Source: Terriglobia bacterium (GTDB lineage Bacteria; Acidobacteriota; Terriglobia; Bryobacterales; Bryobacteraceae). Taken from it: 64,000 nt of DNA. Made by a program: the position numbers and the translations under genes. Below, piece after piece: positions 8,400 to 16,501 of the stretch (positions are counted from its first letter, which is position 1; each line of letters opens with the position of its first letter). The notes under the pieces are model-generated. The model had not been told where the DNA came from and made no database searches. It was given only the letters and a program-made list of their open reading frames with translations. The stretch spans positions 310,001 through 374,000 of the forward strand of contig JAIQFE010000001.1 in the NCBI GenBank assembly GCA_020073445.1. Direction: 5' to 3'.

Positions 8400-9755
8400 G
8401 TGAGCCCCGCCCAGGCCGCCGAACGACGCGCATCGCATCAGCGCGTCTTCACAAACGCGGCCCTGGTGGGCGTCCTATCCACCGCCGCCAAGCTGGCTGG
8501 AGCCGCCAAAGTAATGGTGACGGCGCGTTATATCGGCGCCGGAGACCAGCTGGACGCATTCGTAATCGCTTTCCTGCTGCCCGCGTTTTTCACCGAAATC
8601 GTGGCGGGATCTTTCAGCGCAAGCTTTATCCCCGCCTTCATTCGCGTGCGGTCAGACCAGGGAGAGGCGGCGGCGCGGATGTTCGCGCGAACCGGGCTAG
8701 CTCTGGTTGTGGGAGCGATGCTCGCCGTAGGCGTCTTGCTGGCCATGGGCGGACCGTGGCTCTTGCCGCTGTTGGGGTCCAGTTTCTCAGCGGAAAAATT
8801 ACGCATCACCACGGACCTGTTTTTGGCGCTGATCCTGTGGCTGCCGCTCAGCGGGTGCATCGCGTCGTGGCGCGCGGTATTGAACGCGCACAACGCATTC
8901 GCCCTGGCTGCTGCGGCGCCGCTGACCACGCCCCTGGCCACCATCGTTTTTCTGTACGCGGGCGCGAATCGATGGAATGTGTTCACGCTGTGCTGGGGAA
9001 CTTTGGCGGGAGTCGCGGCCGAAACCCTGATCCTGGGATGGGGCGTGCACCGGTTGGGAATCCCGATTCTTCCGGCTTGGCGTGGCTGGACCCCGGAGAT
9101 GTCGGCGATCCGCGGCCAGTATTTGCCGCTGCTGGCAGGAACGATGTTCGCGGCCCTGTGCCCGCTGATCGATCAGGCGGTGGCTGGCTCGCTTGGATCG
9201 GGGAGCGTATCGGCGCTGGCATACGGAACCAAGTTGTCGTCAGTATTGGCGGCGATCAGTGCGACGGCTATCGCCATGGCGGTTCTGCCGGAATTCTCCC
9301 GGCTGGCGGCGCAACACGATTGGAGCCACCTTCGCCATACGGTGCGCGTTCACTCTGCGGTGATCGTCGGGCTGGCTTTACCGGCGGTGGGCGCGATCAT
9401 CTGGCTCTCCGGCCCCATTGTGCGAACGTTTTACCAGGGCGGCGCGTTTGATGCGTCGGCCGCGCGGGTGGTGACCACCGTACAGCAGTTTGCTCTGCTG
9501 CAAGTACCGTTCGCCATTCTGTTCGTGGCGGCGGGACGGCTGGCGGTGGCCATTTCCGAATCGGCCGTCATGATTCGGGCGTCCCTGCTGACGGTGGGCG
9601 CAACCGTCGTAGGTGATCTGATTCTGTCCCGCACCATGGGCATCGCCGGAATCCCCCTGGCCGACGCACTGGCCCACGCGATTGCCATCGCAAGCCTGGT
9701 CTACTTTCTGTACCGCCGTGAGCCGCGCTTGTTCGTCTCACGGACCAACCGCTAG
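8400..9755 (+). CDS. murJ: MurJ, lipid II flippase
   Basis: 451 residues starting at GTG 8400, with GGAG just upstream. The MVIN/MurJ pattern is clear: an early amphipathic LVGVLSTAAKLAGAAK segment, then R-Y-I-GAGDQLDAFVIAFLLPAFFTEI, then SGSVSALAYGTKLSSVLAAISATAIAMAVLPEFSRLAA. About 12 to 14 hydrophobic helices are spread along the chain. MurJ moves lipid-linked peptidoglycan precursor across the inner membrane. The length is somewhat shorter than the E. coli protein (about 510 residues). A related Wzx polysaccharide flippase is less likely, given the MurJ-type sequence blocks. Confidence 0.88.
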   Translation: MSPAQAAERRASHQRVFTNAALVGVLSTAAKLAGAAKVMVTARYIGAGDQLDAFVIAFLLPAFFTEIVAGSFSASFIPAFIRVRSDQGEAAARMFARTGLALVVGAMLAVGVLLAMGGPWLLPLLGSSFSAEKLRITTDLFLALILWLPLSGCIASWRAVLNAHNAFALAAAAPLTTPLATIVFLYAGANRWNVFTLCWGTLAGVAAETLILGWGVHRLGIPILPAWRGWTPEMSAIRGQYLPLLAGTMFAALCPLIDQAVAGSLGSGSVSALAYGTKLSSVLAAISATAIAMAVLPEFSRLAAQHDWSHLRHTVRVHSAVIVGLALPAVGAIIWLSGPIVRTFYQGGAFDASAARVVTTVQQFALLQVPFAILFVAAGRLAVAISESAVMIRASLLTVGATVVGDLILSRTMGIAGIPLADALAHAIAIASLVYFLYRREPRLFVSRTNR

Positions 9756-9774
9756 GCTAGTGCAGGGAGTCGGC

Positions 9775-11256
9775 GTGTCCAGCGAAGTTCCACTACAATC
9801 GGGCTCAACATCCGGCAGGGCGCCTAAGGAGTCGCGCCGCTGGCTCAAGCGGCAGGTACCGAAGGAGCACCTCTACCGCCTGTCCCCGCGCCGTCCCAAG
9901 CCGAAGCGGCTGGGGCGAATGGAACGCTGGGACCGGATCCGCCGCGTGATCCGCGCCTGGTGGGTCTGGCTGGCTGTAGCGATCGCCGCGCACCTGGCCG
10001 GAAATTGGATTCTGACGTTTTTTGCCGGCATCGTGTCGTTCATCTTTTATCACACGACTCCCGAATCGCATCCCGCTGTCTATGCGCTCGAAACGGACAT
10101 CGACGTGGAATCCCGGGAATTCCCTATCACGATGGCGGGCATGACCGGTATGCCGCTGGTTCCCGGAAATCAGGTCGCTCTGTTCAACAACGGTGACGAA
10201 TTCTTCCCGGCGATGCTGGAAGCGGTGGAATCGGCAAAACATTCCATCACGATGGAGCAGTACATCTTCTGGGATGGCCGCATCGGACAGCGTTTCGCCG
10301 AGGCCTTCGCCGAAAAGGCCCGCAGCGGAATTCCAGTCAAGCTGCTGCTGGACGGCATCGGTTCTTCTACTCTGGGCGAACCGGTGCTTCGGATTTTGGA
10401 GGCTGGCGGATGCCAGCTCGCCTGGTTCCGGCCGATCCACTGGTACACGATGAACCGGTCCATCCACCGGGATCACCGCAAATCCCTGATCGTGGATGGC
10501 AAGATTGCGTTTACCGGTGGCGCGGGGCTCGCCGATCACTGGCTGGGCCGAGCCAAGAATGCGCGCTCCTGGCGGGACATCATGATTCGCGTGGAAGGTC
10601 CAGCCGCGCTCGAACAGCAAAGCGGGTTCGCGCAGAACTGGCTCCAGTGCACCGGCGAGATCCTCACCGGGCACGATTATTTCCCGGTTCCGAAGCCTAC
10701 TGGAAACGTGGATGTACAGACAATCTCGAGTTCGCCTTTTGAAGGAACAGGCGCGGCCGGAACCATGCACCTGATCGCGCTCCAGTGCGCGCGGCGGCAT
10801 CTGTATATCGGCAACCCGTATTTCATTCCGGACGCACGCATGATTGAGATGCTCGCCCGGGCTTGTGCGCGGGGCGTCTCCGTTAAATTGATGGTGGCGG
10901 GCAAGCACAACGACACGTGGTGGGCGCGCCAGAATAGCGTGCGGCTGTACGGCAAACTGATCGAAGCAGGCGTCGAGATCTACGAGTTCCTTCCGACCAT
11001 GCTGCATCAGAAGATTCTCATCGTGGACAACGCCTGGGCCTCGGTGGGCACGGCTAATTTCGACAACCGGTCGCTTGCGCTCAATGAAGAGACCAGCGTG
11101 TGCTTCCACGACCGGACGCTGGTCAACAGTTTGCACGACGTCTTTCTCGCCGATCTGGAGCGGTCCCGCAGAGTGCAGCTAAGCCGCTGGAAACGGCGAG
11201 GCTTCTGGCAGCGCGCGGGCGAGCAGTTTGCCTCGTTAATCGAAGATCAGATGTAG
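9775..11256 (+). CDS. Phospholipase D-like/cardiolipin synthase
   Basis: 493 residues. The GTG at 9775 is chosen because GGGAG lies 6 bases upstream; the frame is open further 5', inside murJ. A basic N-terminus precedes a hydrophobic stretch near 62-92 (membrane anchor), followed by two HxK(x)4D catalytic motifs: HRKSLIVD with the downstream GGAGLADHW, and HQKILIVD with GTANFDNRS. These define the PLD family that includes ClsA/B, which makes cardiolipin from phosphatidylglycerol or phosphatidylethanolamine. It sits between murJ and an EEP-family gene, an arrangement reminiscent of clsB next to an EEP gene (ybhN-clsB-ybhP) in enterobacteria. Confidence 0.88.
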   Translation: MSSEVPLQSGSTSGRAPKESRRWLKRQVPKEHLYRLSPRRPKPKRLGRMERWDRIRRVIRAWWVWLAVAIAAHLAGNWILTFFAGIVSFIFYHTTPESHPAVYALETDIDVESREFPITMAGMTGMPLVPGNQVALFNNGDEFFPAMLEAVESAKHSITMEQYIFWDGRIGQRFAEAFAEKARSGIPVKLLLDGIGSSTLGEPVLRILEAGGCQLAWFRPIHWYTMNRSIHRDHRKSLIVDGKIAFTGGAGLADHWLGRAKNARSWRDIMIRVEGPAALEQQSGFAQNWLQCTGEILTGHDYFPVPKPTGNVDVQTISSSPFEGTGAAGTMHLIALQCARRHLYIGNPYFIPDARMIEMLARACARGVSVKLMVAGKHNDTWWARQNSVRLYGKLIEAGVEIYEFLPTMLHQKILIVDNAWASVGTANFDNRSLALNEETSVCFHDRTLVNSLHDVFLADLERSRRVQLSRWKRRGFWQRAGEQFASLIEDQM

Positions 11257-11276
11257 CGCTCATCCATCGATCACCC

Positions 11277-12002
11277 ATGCACCGATTCCGAATCGCAACT
11301 TACAACATTCACAAGTGCCGGGGCGTGGACGGGCGCGTTCATCCGGAACGCGTCGCCCGGGTTCTGGAAGAGATCGATGCCGACATCGTCTCGCTCCAGG
11401 AAGTGGTGAGCCACGAAGGAACCACTACCGCCGATCATCAAGCCGATTATCTGGCCGGCCGCCTGGGTTTCTTCGGCGCGATGGGTGAGACGCGCAAACA
11501 TCGCGGCGGCGCCTATGGAAACGTGACCCTGAGCCGTTGGGATTTCAAGACAGTCCGCCCGATCGACATCACCATCGGAGGTCGCGAGCAACGCGTGGCG
11601 CTGCGGACCGATATCCGCTTGGGCGGCCACATTCTCCATCTCTTTAACGTGCACCTAGGGACAGCCGTGCGCGAGCGCCGCCAGCAGGCGCTTCGCTTGG
11701 TCGATCGCGATCTGCTGCGGGCCATCGATATTTCCGGGCCACGGATCGTGCTGGGCGACTTCAACGAATGGGTGCGCGGATTGGTCACGAAAACACTGGT
11801 GGCTGAGTTCCACCTCACGGACTTGCGCGCACACCTTCCGCGAGCGCGCAGTTATCCGGCCCTTCTTCCCTTTTTGCACCTGGATCACATTTATTTCGAC
11901 CATCACCTGAGGGTCGAAAAAGCGTTCTACCATCGCAGCCGGCGGTCGCTGATTGCTTCCGATCATCTGCCACTGGTCGCAGATCTGGTTCTTCCCGAAT
12001 AA
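11277..12002 (+). CDS. Endonuclease/exonuclease/phosphatase (EEP) family protein
   Basis: 241 residues starting at ATG 11277. EEP-fold motifs are ATYNIHKCRG (metal-binding Asn), DIVSLQEV (metal-binding Glu), FNVHLG, LGDFNEW and the C-terminal SDHLPLVADL (catalytic His). The fold cleaves phosphodiester bonds in DNA, RNA or phospholipids. The position directly after a cardiolipin-synthase-type gene resembles the E. coli clsB-ybhP pairing, which suggests a role in lipid metabolism rather than DNA repair; that is inference. It ends 3 bp before truA. Confidence 0.85.
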   Translation: MHRFRIATYNIHKCRGVDGRVHPERVARVLEEIDADIVSLQEVVSHEGTTTADHQADYLAGRLGFFGAMGETRKHRGGAYGNVTLSRWDFKTVRPIDITIGGREQRVALRTDIRLGGHILHLFNVHLGTAVRERRQQALRLVDRDLLRAIDISGPRIVLGDFNEWVRGLVTKTLVAEFHLTDLRAHLPRARSYPALLPFLHLDHIYFDHHLRVEKAFYHRSRRSLIASDHLPLVADLVLPE

Positions 12003-12005
12003 ACT

Positions 12006-12758
12006 ATGCAGACATTTCGTTTGACACTGGAATACGACGGCTCGCGCTTCTCCGGCTGGCAGGAACAGATCAACGCCCGAACCGTACAGGGCGAACTGAA
12101 GCAAGCCGTGCAGGAGCTGTTCCGCACTGATGTGGAAGTGCAGGGCGCGGGCCGAACCGATGCCGGAGTGCACGCGGTCGGCCAAGTGGCGCATTTGAAA
12201 ATCCGCGGCAAGGGCCCCGCGCTCACGGCTTCGCAGATTCTGCGCGACTTGAACGACAAGCTTCCCGCGAGCATCGCCGTCTTGGATGTGACCGAGGCCC
12301 CGCCGCGCTTCCACGCGCGCCACGACGCCAAATCGCGAGCCTATTTCTACCAGATTTCGACGCGCAAGGCGGCGCTTTCGAAACGTTTCGTCTGGTGGGT
12401 GAAGGAACCGCTGGATGTCGCGCGCATGCAGCAGGCGGCGGCGCTGATCGCGGGGCGCCATGACTTCGTCGCGTTCCGTGCGGCGGATCCCTCGAAGCCC
12501 GGCGAGTCGACCATCGTGGTGGTGGACTCGGCCGAAGTGTCCGTCGACGACAACCTGATCGTCTTTCGCATCGAGGCGTCGCACTTCATCTGGAAGATGG
12601 TCCGGCGGCTGACAGGGACACTGGTGAAAGTCGGCAAGGGAGAAGTGTCCGTGGAAGAGTTTCGAAATCTGCTCAGCGGAAAGAAGAATCCGAAGCTCGA
12701 TATCGCGGCGTGGACTGCTCCAGCCTCGGGCTTGTTTCTGGAAGGCGTGCGCTATTGA
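12006..12758 (+). CDS. truA: TruA, tRNA pseudouridine(38-40) synthase
   Basis: 250 residues with the catalytic motif GRTDAGVHA (nucleophilic Asp52) and the start LTLEYDGSRFSGWQ typical of TruA. It isomerises uridines 38-40 in the anticodon arm of tRNAs. The C-terminal SHFIWKMVRRLTGTLVKVGKG block is the conserved FLxxMVR region. The length is normal. It closely follows the EEP gene and converges with lpxA (12765-13553), with 6 bp between the stops. Confidence 0.96.
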   Translation: MQTFRLTLEYDGSRFSGWQEQINARTVQGELKQAVQELFRTDVEVQGAGRTDAGVHAVGQVAHLKIRGKGPALTASQILRDLNDKLPASIAVLDVTEAPPRFHARHDAKSRAYFYQISTRKAALSKRFVWWVKEPLDVARMQQAAALIAGRHDFVAFRAADPSKPGESTIVVVDSAEVSVDDNLIVFRIEASHFIWKMVRRLTGTLVKVGKGEVSVEEFRNLLSGKKNPKLDIAAWTAPASGLFLEGVRY

Positions 12759-12764
12759 AGCGCG

Positions 12765-13553
12765 TTATTCTCGCGCGATCCCGCGCTTGCTCGATCGGAT
12801 GAATGCCACCAGATGCCGCGTGTGCTCCGTGGGAATCTCGGTTTCAATGCGCTGGAGCGCGTCTTCTAACTTCAAGCCCGACCGGTACAGAAGCCGATAG
12901 GCCGCCTTCAGCGCTGTGATATCGGCTTCGCCGAACCCGGCGCGCTTGAGTCCCACCAGATTCAAGCCGTGCGCCGCGACGTTGAAGTCGGTGTAGAGAA
13001 AGAACGGCGGAAGATCGCTGTTGACCCGCGTGTTGCCGCCGATCATCGCCAGCCGGCCGATGCGCGAATACTGATGAATCACCACGCCGCCGGAGATGAA
13101 CGCCTGATCCTCCACGTCCACGTAGCCGGCGACCAGCGCGCAACTGGCGATCACCGCGCGGTTCCCGATCCGGCAATTGTGCGCGATGTGGCCCGAGGTC
13201 ATGATGTAGTTCTCGTCGCCGATGACAGTCTCGGACTCGGGCGCCGTGCCGCGGGAAATCGTATAGTGCTCGCGAATGATATTCCCGTTCCCGATCTTCA
13301 GATAACTGCGCGCGCCCGTAAAATTCTTATCCAGCGGGTCTGTGCCGAGCACCGTACCGGCCGAAATCTGATTACGCTCGCCCAACGTGGTCCAACGCTT
13401 GACGTAGACATACGGTTCCAGGCGCGAACCGGCGCCGATGGCGACTTCGTCTTCGATAATCGAGAAGTCCCCGATGATGACTCCCGGGCCAATTACAGCA
13501 CCCGGATGCACACGAGCCGTAGGCGCTACTTGCGCGGAGGGGTCAATTGGCAT
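12765..13553 (-). CDS. lpxA: LpxA paralogue, acyl-ACP--UDP-GlcNAc O-acyltransferase
   Basis: 262 residues with hexapeptide repeats of a left-handed beta helix (residues 5-185). The active-site segment SGHIAHNCRIGN carries the catalytic His, and the all-helical C-terminus has LVGLKRAGF and YRSGLKLEDAL. This is the full length of a normal LpxA. It is a second copy, since the window begins with the end of another lpxA that is linked to lpxI. This copy stands alone, 19 bp upstream of the coxC-like gene's 3' end. It may differ in acyl-chain length preference or acceptor sugar (UDP-GlcNAc versus UDP-GlcNAc3N); that cannot be told from the sequence alone. Confidence 0.9.
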   Translation of the reverse strand: MPIDPSAQVAPTARVHPGAVIGPGVIIGDFSIIEDEVAIGAGSRLEPYVYVKRWTTLGERNQISAGTVLGTDPLDKNFTGARSYLKIGNGNIIREHYTISRGTAPESETVIGDENYIMTSGHIAHNCRIGNRAVIASCALVAGYVDVEDQAFISGGVVIHQYSRIGRLAMIGGNTRVNSDLPPFFLYTDFNVAAHGLNLVGLKRAGFGEADITALKAAYRLLYRSGLKLEDALQRIETEIPTEHTRHLVAFIRSSKRGIARE

Positions 13554-13572
13554 GTCTTGGATACACGTGGAG

Positions 13573-14169
13573 TCAGGATATAAGAAGAATCACGAACAGC
13601 GCGACCCACAGCACCCCTAGGAAGTGCCAGTAAAAGGCGACCGTGTCCACGGTTTCGCGGCGGGGCCGGCCCAGCACCACGATGAACAGCGCGATCAAGC
13701 CGCCGATCAAGTGCGCCGCATGCAGTCCCGTAAACATGTAAAAAAACGAGCTATAGGGGTTCTGCGCCAGATAGTATCCACGATGGACCAGGTTCAACCA
13801 GGCGGATAGCTGGGACGCGAGAAACGCCGCGCCCAGGCAGGCCGTTACCACGAGCAGCCTGGCAGCCGCCGGATGCTGGCCGCGGCGATACGCACGCCGT
13901 GCGGCCTCGAACGTCCCGCTGCTCGCCAGGATGATCGCGGTGGAAAGCCACAAGGTCTGGGGTAACGTGACCGGAGCCCAAAACGGGGGCGTCCGCGAGC
14001 GCCAGTAGAAGGCGAAGACCAGCGCCACGAAGAACGCCAGGATCGAACCGCAGGCGATCAGCAGGCCCAGGCGGTACATGCCGGGCGGCGACTTCGAGGG
14101 ATCTTCGAGCGAGGCGGGAAGCACAACTACCCGGGAGGTTTTCCCGGCCCGATCGCTCAGCAACGCCAT
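13573..14169 (-). CDS. Cytochrome c oxidase subunit III family protein (orphan)
   Basis: 198 residues with five hydrophobic helices (near 33-53, 66-86, 104-124, 142-162 and 176-197). Subunit III marks are SGTFEAARRAYRRG, YSSFFYMFTGLHAAHLIGGL and the C-terminal VAFYWHFLGVLWVALFVILL. It is the length of the short CoxC/CyoC type. Subunit III helps maintain proton uptake of haem-copper oxidases in the inner membrane. No subunit I, II or assembly gene is beside it, so it would serve an oxidase encoded elsewhere. Its start is 28 bp from the divergent PGPGW-type gene. Confidence 0.87.
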   Translation of the reverse strand: MALLSDRAGKTSRVVVLPASLEDPSKSPPGMYRLGLLIACGSILAFFVALVFAFYWRSRTPPFWAPVTLPQTLWLSTAIILASSGTFEAARRAYRRGQHPAAARLLVVTACLGAAFLASQLSAWLNLVHRGYYLAQNPYSSFFYMFTGLHAAHLIGGLIALFIVVLGRPRRETVDTVAFYWHFLGVLWVALFVILLIS

Positions 14170-14197
14170 ACCTCTATTTTACGCCCTACCATGGAAT

Positions 14198-14413
14198 ATG
14201 AGGCACATCGTCCGTACTATCATCGGCGTTGGCCTGCTGATCCTGGGTGCGATCGGCAGCCTGTTACCGGTAGTGCCCGGATTCGTGTTCATCGCGGCGG
14301 GGATTGCCGTGCTCGGCACCGACCACGCCATCGTGCGCCGTTTCACGCCGTACGTCCATCGTGTACGGGCCTGGCTGGAGCGGCGCGGAATCCTAAAGCC
14401 CCGTGCTCCTTAG
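14198..14413 (+). CDS. Small PGPGW-type transmembrane protein
   Basis: 71 residues from ATG 14198. Two hydrophobic stretches are separated by a short loop, IGVGLLILGAIGSLLPVVPG and FVFIAAGIAVLG, and followed by a basic tail ending RRGILKPRAP. The P-V-V-P-G turn matches the family of small putative transmembrane proteins named PGPGW. No biochemical role is known. The open frame extends upstream to 14078, but that part overlaps the divergent coxC-like gene. A hairpin with a T-run follows 7 bp after the stop. Confidence 0.7.
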   Translation: MRHIVRTIIGVGLLILGAIGSLLPVVPGFVFIAAGIAVLGTDHAIVRRFTPYVHRVRAWLERRGILKPRAP

Positions 14414-14419
14414 GTGGGA

Positions 14420-14441
14420 CCGGCTTTTAGCCGGGCTTTTT
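14420..14441 (+). terminator. Intrinsic terminator after the PGPGW-type gene
   Basis: CCGGC (14420-14424), loop TTTTA, GCCGG (14430-14434), then GC and five T residues. It terminates rightward transcription just after 14413 and overlaps the 3' end of the leftward SDR gene. The reverse strand has no T-run, so it is one-directional. Confidence 0.65.
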
Positions 14442-15227
14442 CGGTTGCTTGAAGCGTTGTGCCGTTCGAATCGACCCCCAGCGGATCAGTCCGCCCGGCA
14501 GCAGCCTGAGGATCCACACCAGCAGCTTGTAACGCATCCCTGGAACCACGAACAACTCGCCCCGGTCGAAGCCGCGCAGGCTGTCTTCGACGACGAAATC
14601 CGCGGTCATCCACCAGGCGGCGGGAATCCGCGAGCGATCCATACGCACGACATCGTGAAACTCAGTCAGGATGAAACCCGGGCATAGCGCCTGCATGGTC
14701 ACAGGCGACGAATTCACGGCCAGCTCCATAGCCAGGCCCTCGGTGAATCGATTCATCCAGGTTTTGGTGGCGCCGTAGCTGACACTCTGGGGCGATGCCG
14801 CAAACGCCGCCACGGAAGAAACGTTGATGATGCCGGTTCCGGCTTTGGCTCGCGGCAGCAGATTGGAAAGTGCCGCATGCGAGAGACGCATGGTCGCCAG
14901 CACGTGCAGACGGTGCATTTGCTCTTGGATATGCGGATCGGTTTGGACGAAGTAACCCAGGCTGCCGAATCCTGCATTGTTGACCAACAGACCCAGGTCG
15001 GCTGCGTCTCGAATGCGCGCGGCAGTCGCCGCTAGTGCAGCATCGTTGGTCAAATCGGCGGCCAAGACCTCGGCGCGGATGTGATATTGTTCGCCGACCT
15101 CGCGCGCTAGCGATTGCAGCCGGTCCTCCCTGCGGGCGATCAGCAGCAGATCGTAGCCGCGCGCAGCCAGCTTTCGCGCGAACACCGCGCCCAGACCGCT
15201 GGAAGCTCCTGTGATGACGGCTAGCAT
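14427..15227 (-). CDS. Short-chain dehydrogenase/reductase
   Basis: 266 residues with the classical SDR layout. The nucleotide-binding TGASSGLG is near residues 6-13, NNAG in the middle, VSSVAA contributes the catalytic Ser, and YGATK supplies the catalytic Tyr and Lys. An RR-E-D pattern after the second strand (LLIARREDR) suggests NADP. The C-terminal PGMRYKLLVWILRLLP is hydrophobic and may rest on the membrane, as in the DltE/YqjQ-like group. The substrate is unknown. It lies 32 bp after the start of the YihY gene's 3' end on the same strand, so the two may be co-transcribed. Confidence 0.85.
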   Translation of the reverse strand: MLAVITGASSGLGAVFARKLAARGYDLLLIARREDRLQSLAREVGEQYHIRAEVLAADLTNDAALAATAARIRDAADLGLLVNNAGFGSLGYFVQTDPHIQEQMHRLHVLATMRLSHAALSNLLPRAKAGTGIINVSSVAAFAASPQSVSYGATKTWMNRFTEGLAMELAVNSSPVTMQALCPGFILTEFHDVVRMDRSRIPAAWWMTADFVVEDSLRGFDRGELFVVPGMRYKLLVWILRLLPGGLIRWGSIRTAQRFKQPKKPG

Positions 15228-15259
15228 GTCGGCATTCTCACTCTTCCATCTTCACTTCG

Positions 15260-16084
15260 TCATTCCGTCTTCACTTCGTCCTGGCGGTGGCCTCTGGCGG
15301 CCCATTCCGCGCCGGCCAGCACCAGCATGGTGGCTAAGAAACTCAAGAACAGAATCGTGGCCGAGTAGCGGAACACGCCGTACTCCCTCTGAATGCGGGC
15401 GTCCACGTGAGGCCAGACCAGAACGTTCAGGTACTTCAGCGCTTCGAGCAGCAGCCCGGTGCCGATCGCCGCGGCGATCACGCGCGGAAGCGGTGGCCGC
15501 CCGTTCGGCAGATAGCGATAGATCAGAAACAGCATCAGCGAGGTCAGCGGCACCGCGGCCAGCTTGAAAAAAAGAATCGAGGTCCACTGCTCGATCCGCA
15601 GACCGGCTGACGAGCCGACGCGCAGTTCGGTGATGCCGAGCGAAAGCAGTGCCAAACTGCCGCAGGCGAAGATCAGCGCCAGGCTCACCACCTGATTATG
15701 CAGATAGCTCCGATTCTTGCGGATGCCCCAGATCTTGTTGAGCGCCACCTCTAGCGGCTCGAAAATGCCGTTCGACGAAAACAGCAGCAGCAGAATCGCT
15801 ATCCAATCGGTCACCGGCCGCGCCGGAAGGTTGCTGCTCAAGAAGGAGCCGAGGGCGTCCGGGAAGTAATCGCGCAGCGCGAAGTCGATCGCCGCGACGG
15901 TGGTCTGGCGGCTGAAGAATATCCGCGAAATGGAAACGCTCACGATCAGGAAGGGAAAGAATCCCAGCAGCACGTTGGCGGCCACGGAGAAGGCGAGCGC
16001 GTGCACTTCCGTCTCGGTCCAGTAGCGCAGAGTGGGAAGAATTGCGTCCCAGATCGATAGGGGAAATCCCCGGCGGTGCTGCAT
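15260..16084 (-). CDS. YihY/virulence factor BrkB family membrane protein
   Basis: 274 residues with about six transmembrane helices. Family landmarks are [20 protein letters not shown] near the start, the central [18 protein letters not shown] and [19 protein letters not shown]. The YihY/BrkB family was once called RNase BN but has no accepted enzymatic activity; a transport role has been proposed. The C-terminal part is short. The start is separated by 45 bp from the divergent ComEA-like gene, so this interval probably holds both promoters. Confidence 0.86.
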   Translation of the reverse strand: MQHRRGFPLSIWDAILPTLRYWTETEVHALAFSVAANVLLGFFPFLIVSVSISRIFFSRQTTVAAIDFALRDYFPDALGSFLSSNLPARPVTDWIAILLLLFSSNGIFEPLEVALNKIWGIRKNRSYLHNQVVSLALIFACGSLALLSLGITELRVGSSAGLRIEQWTSILFFKLAAVPLTSLMLFLIYRYLPNGRPPLPRVIAAAIGTGLLLEALKYLNVLVWPHVDARIQREYGVFRYSATILFLSFLATMLVLAGAEWAARGHRQDEVKTE

Positions 16085-16129
16085 GGTCTCTATAGGTTAG
16101 CGATTAGACTTAGCGGGTACACTAGGGGC

Positions 16130-16501
16130 ATGAATACTTCTATTCTCCGGCGCCTGATTGCGCCCCTGATAGCCTGTGCTCTCTTGATCGGCGTGGCCGC
16201 GGCCCAAACCAAGGACGCTTCGAAGACTGCGACCACCAAGACGCCTGCGAAAGCAGCGGATACCGCCAAAGCAGACACGACGAAAAAGGCTGGCGCCCTG
16301 CTCGATATCAACTCCGCCACCGCGGACCAGCTTAAGGCCCTGCCGGGCATCGGCGATGCGTATTCCGCGAAAATCATCGCGGGCCGGCCCTACGCCAAGA
16401 AGGACCAGCTGGTATCGAAGAGCATCGTTCCGCAGGCCACCTACGACAAGATCAAGGATTCGATCATTGCCAAGCAAGGCACCGCGACGAAGAAGAAGTA
16501 G
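16130..16501 (+). CDS. Exported helix-hairpin-helix protein, ComEA-like
   Basis: 123 residues from ATG 16130. A signal peptide ([17 protein letters not shown]) is followed by a Lys/Thr/Ala-rich linker (residues 25-55). Then comes a helix-hairpin-helix module beginning [26 protein letters not shown] in two pieces ([18 protein letters not shown] and the following residues), ending [10 protein letters not shown]. ComEA-type HhH proteins bind double-stranded DNA non-specifically in the periplasm during natural transformation; many relatives are uncharacterised. The stop overlaps the start of the radical SAM gene by one base, so they share an mRNA, though a functional connection is not obvious. 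Confidence 0.82.
   Translation: MNTSILRRLIAPLIACALLIGVAAAQTKDASKTATTKTPAKAADTAKADTTKKAGALLDINSATADQLKALPGIGDAYSAKIIAGRPYAKKDQLVSKSIVPQATYDKIKDSIIAKQGTATKKK

Noticed and set aside
9805-11136. 443-codon open frame on the minus strand
   Set aside because: It is a shadow of the cardiolipin-synthase-type gene, which has both HKD motifs in the plus frame.
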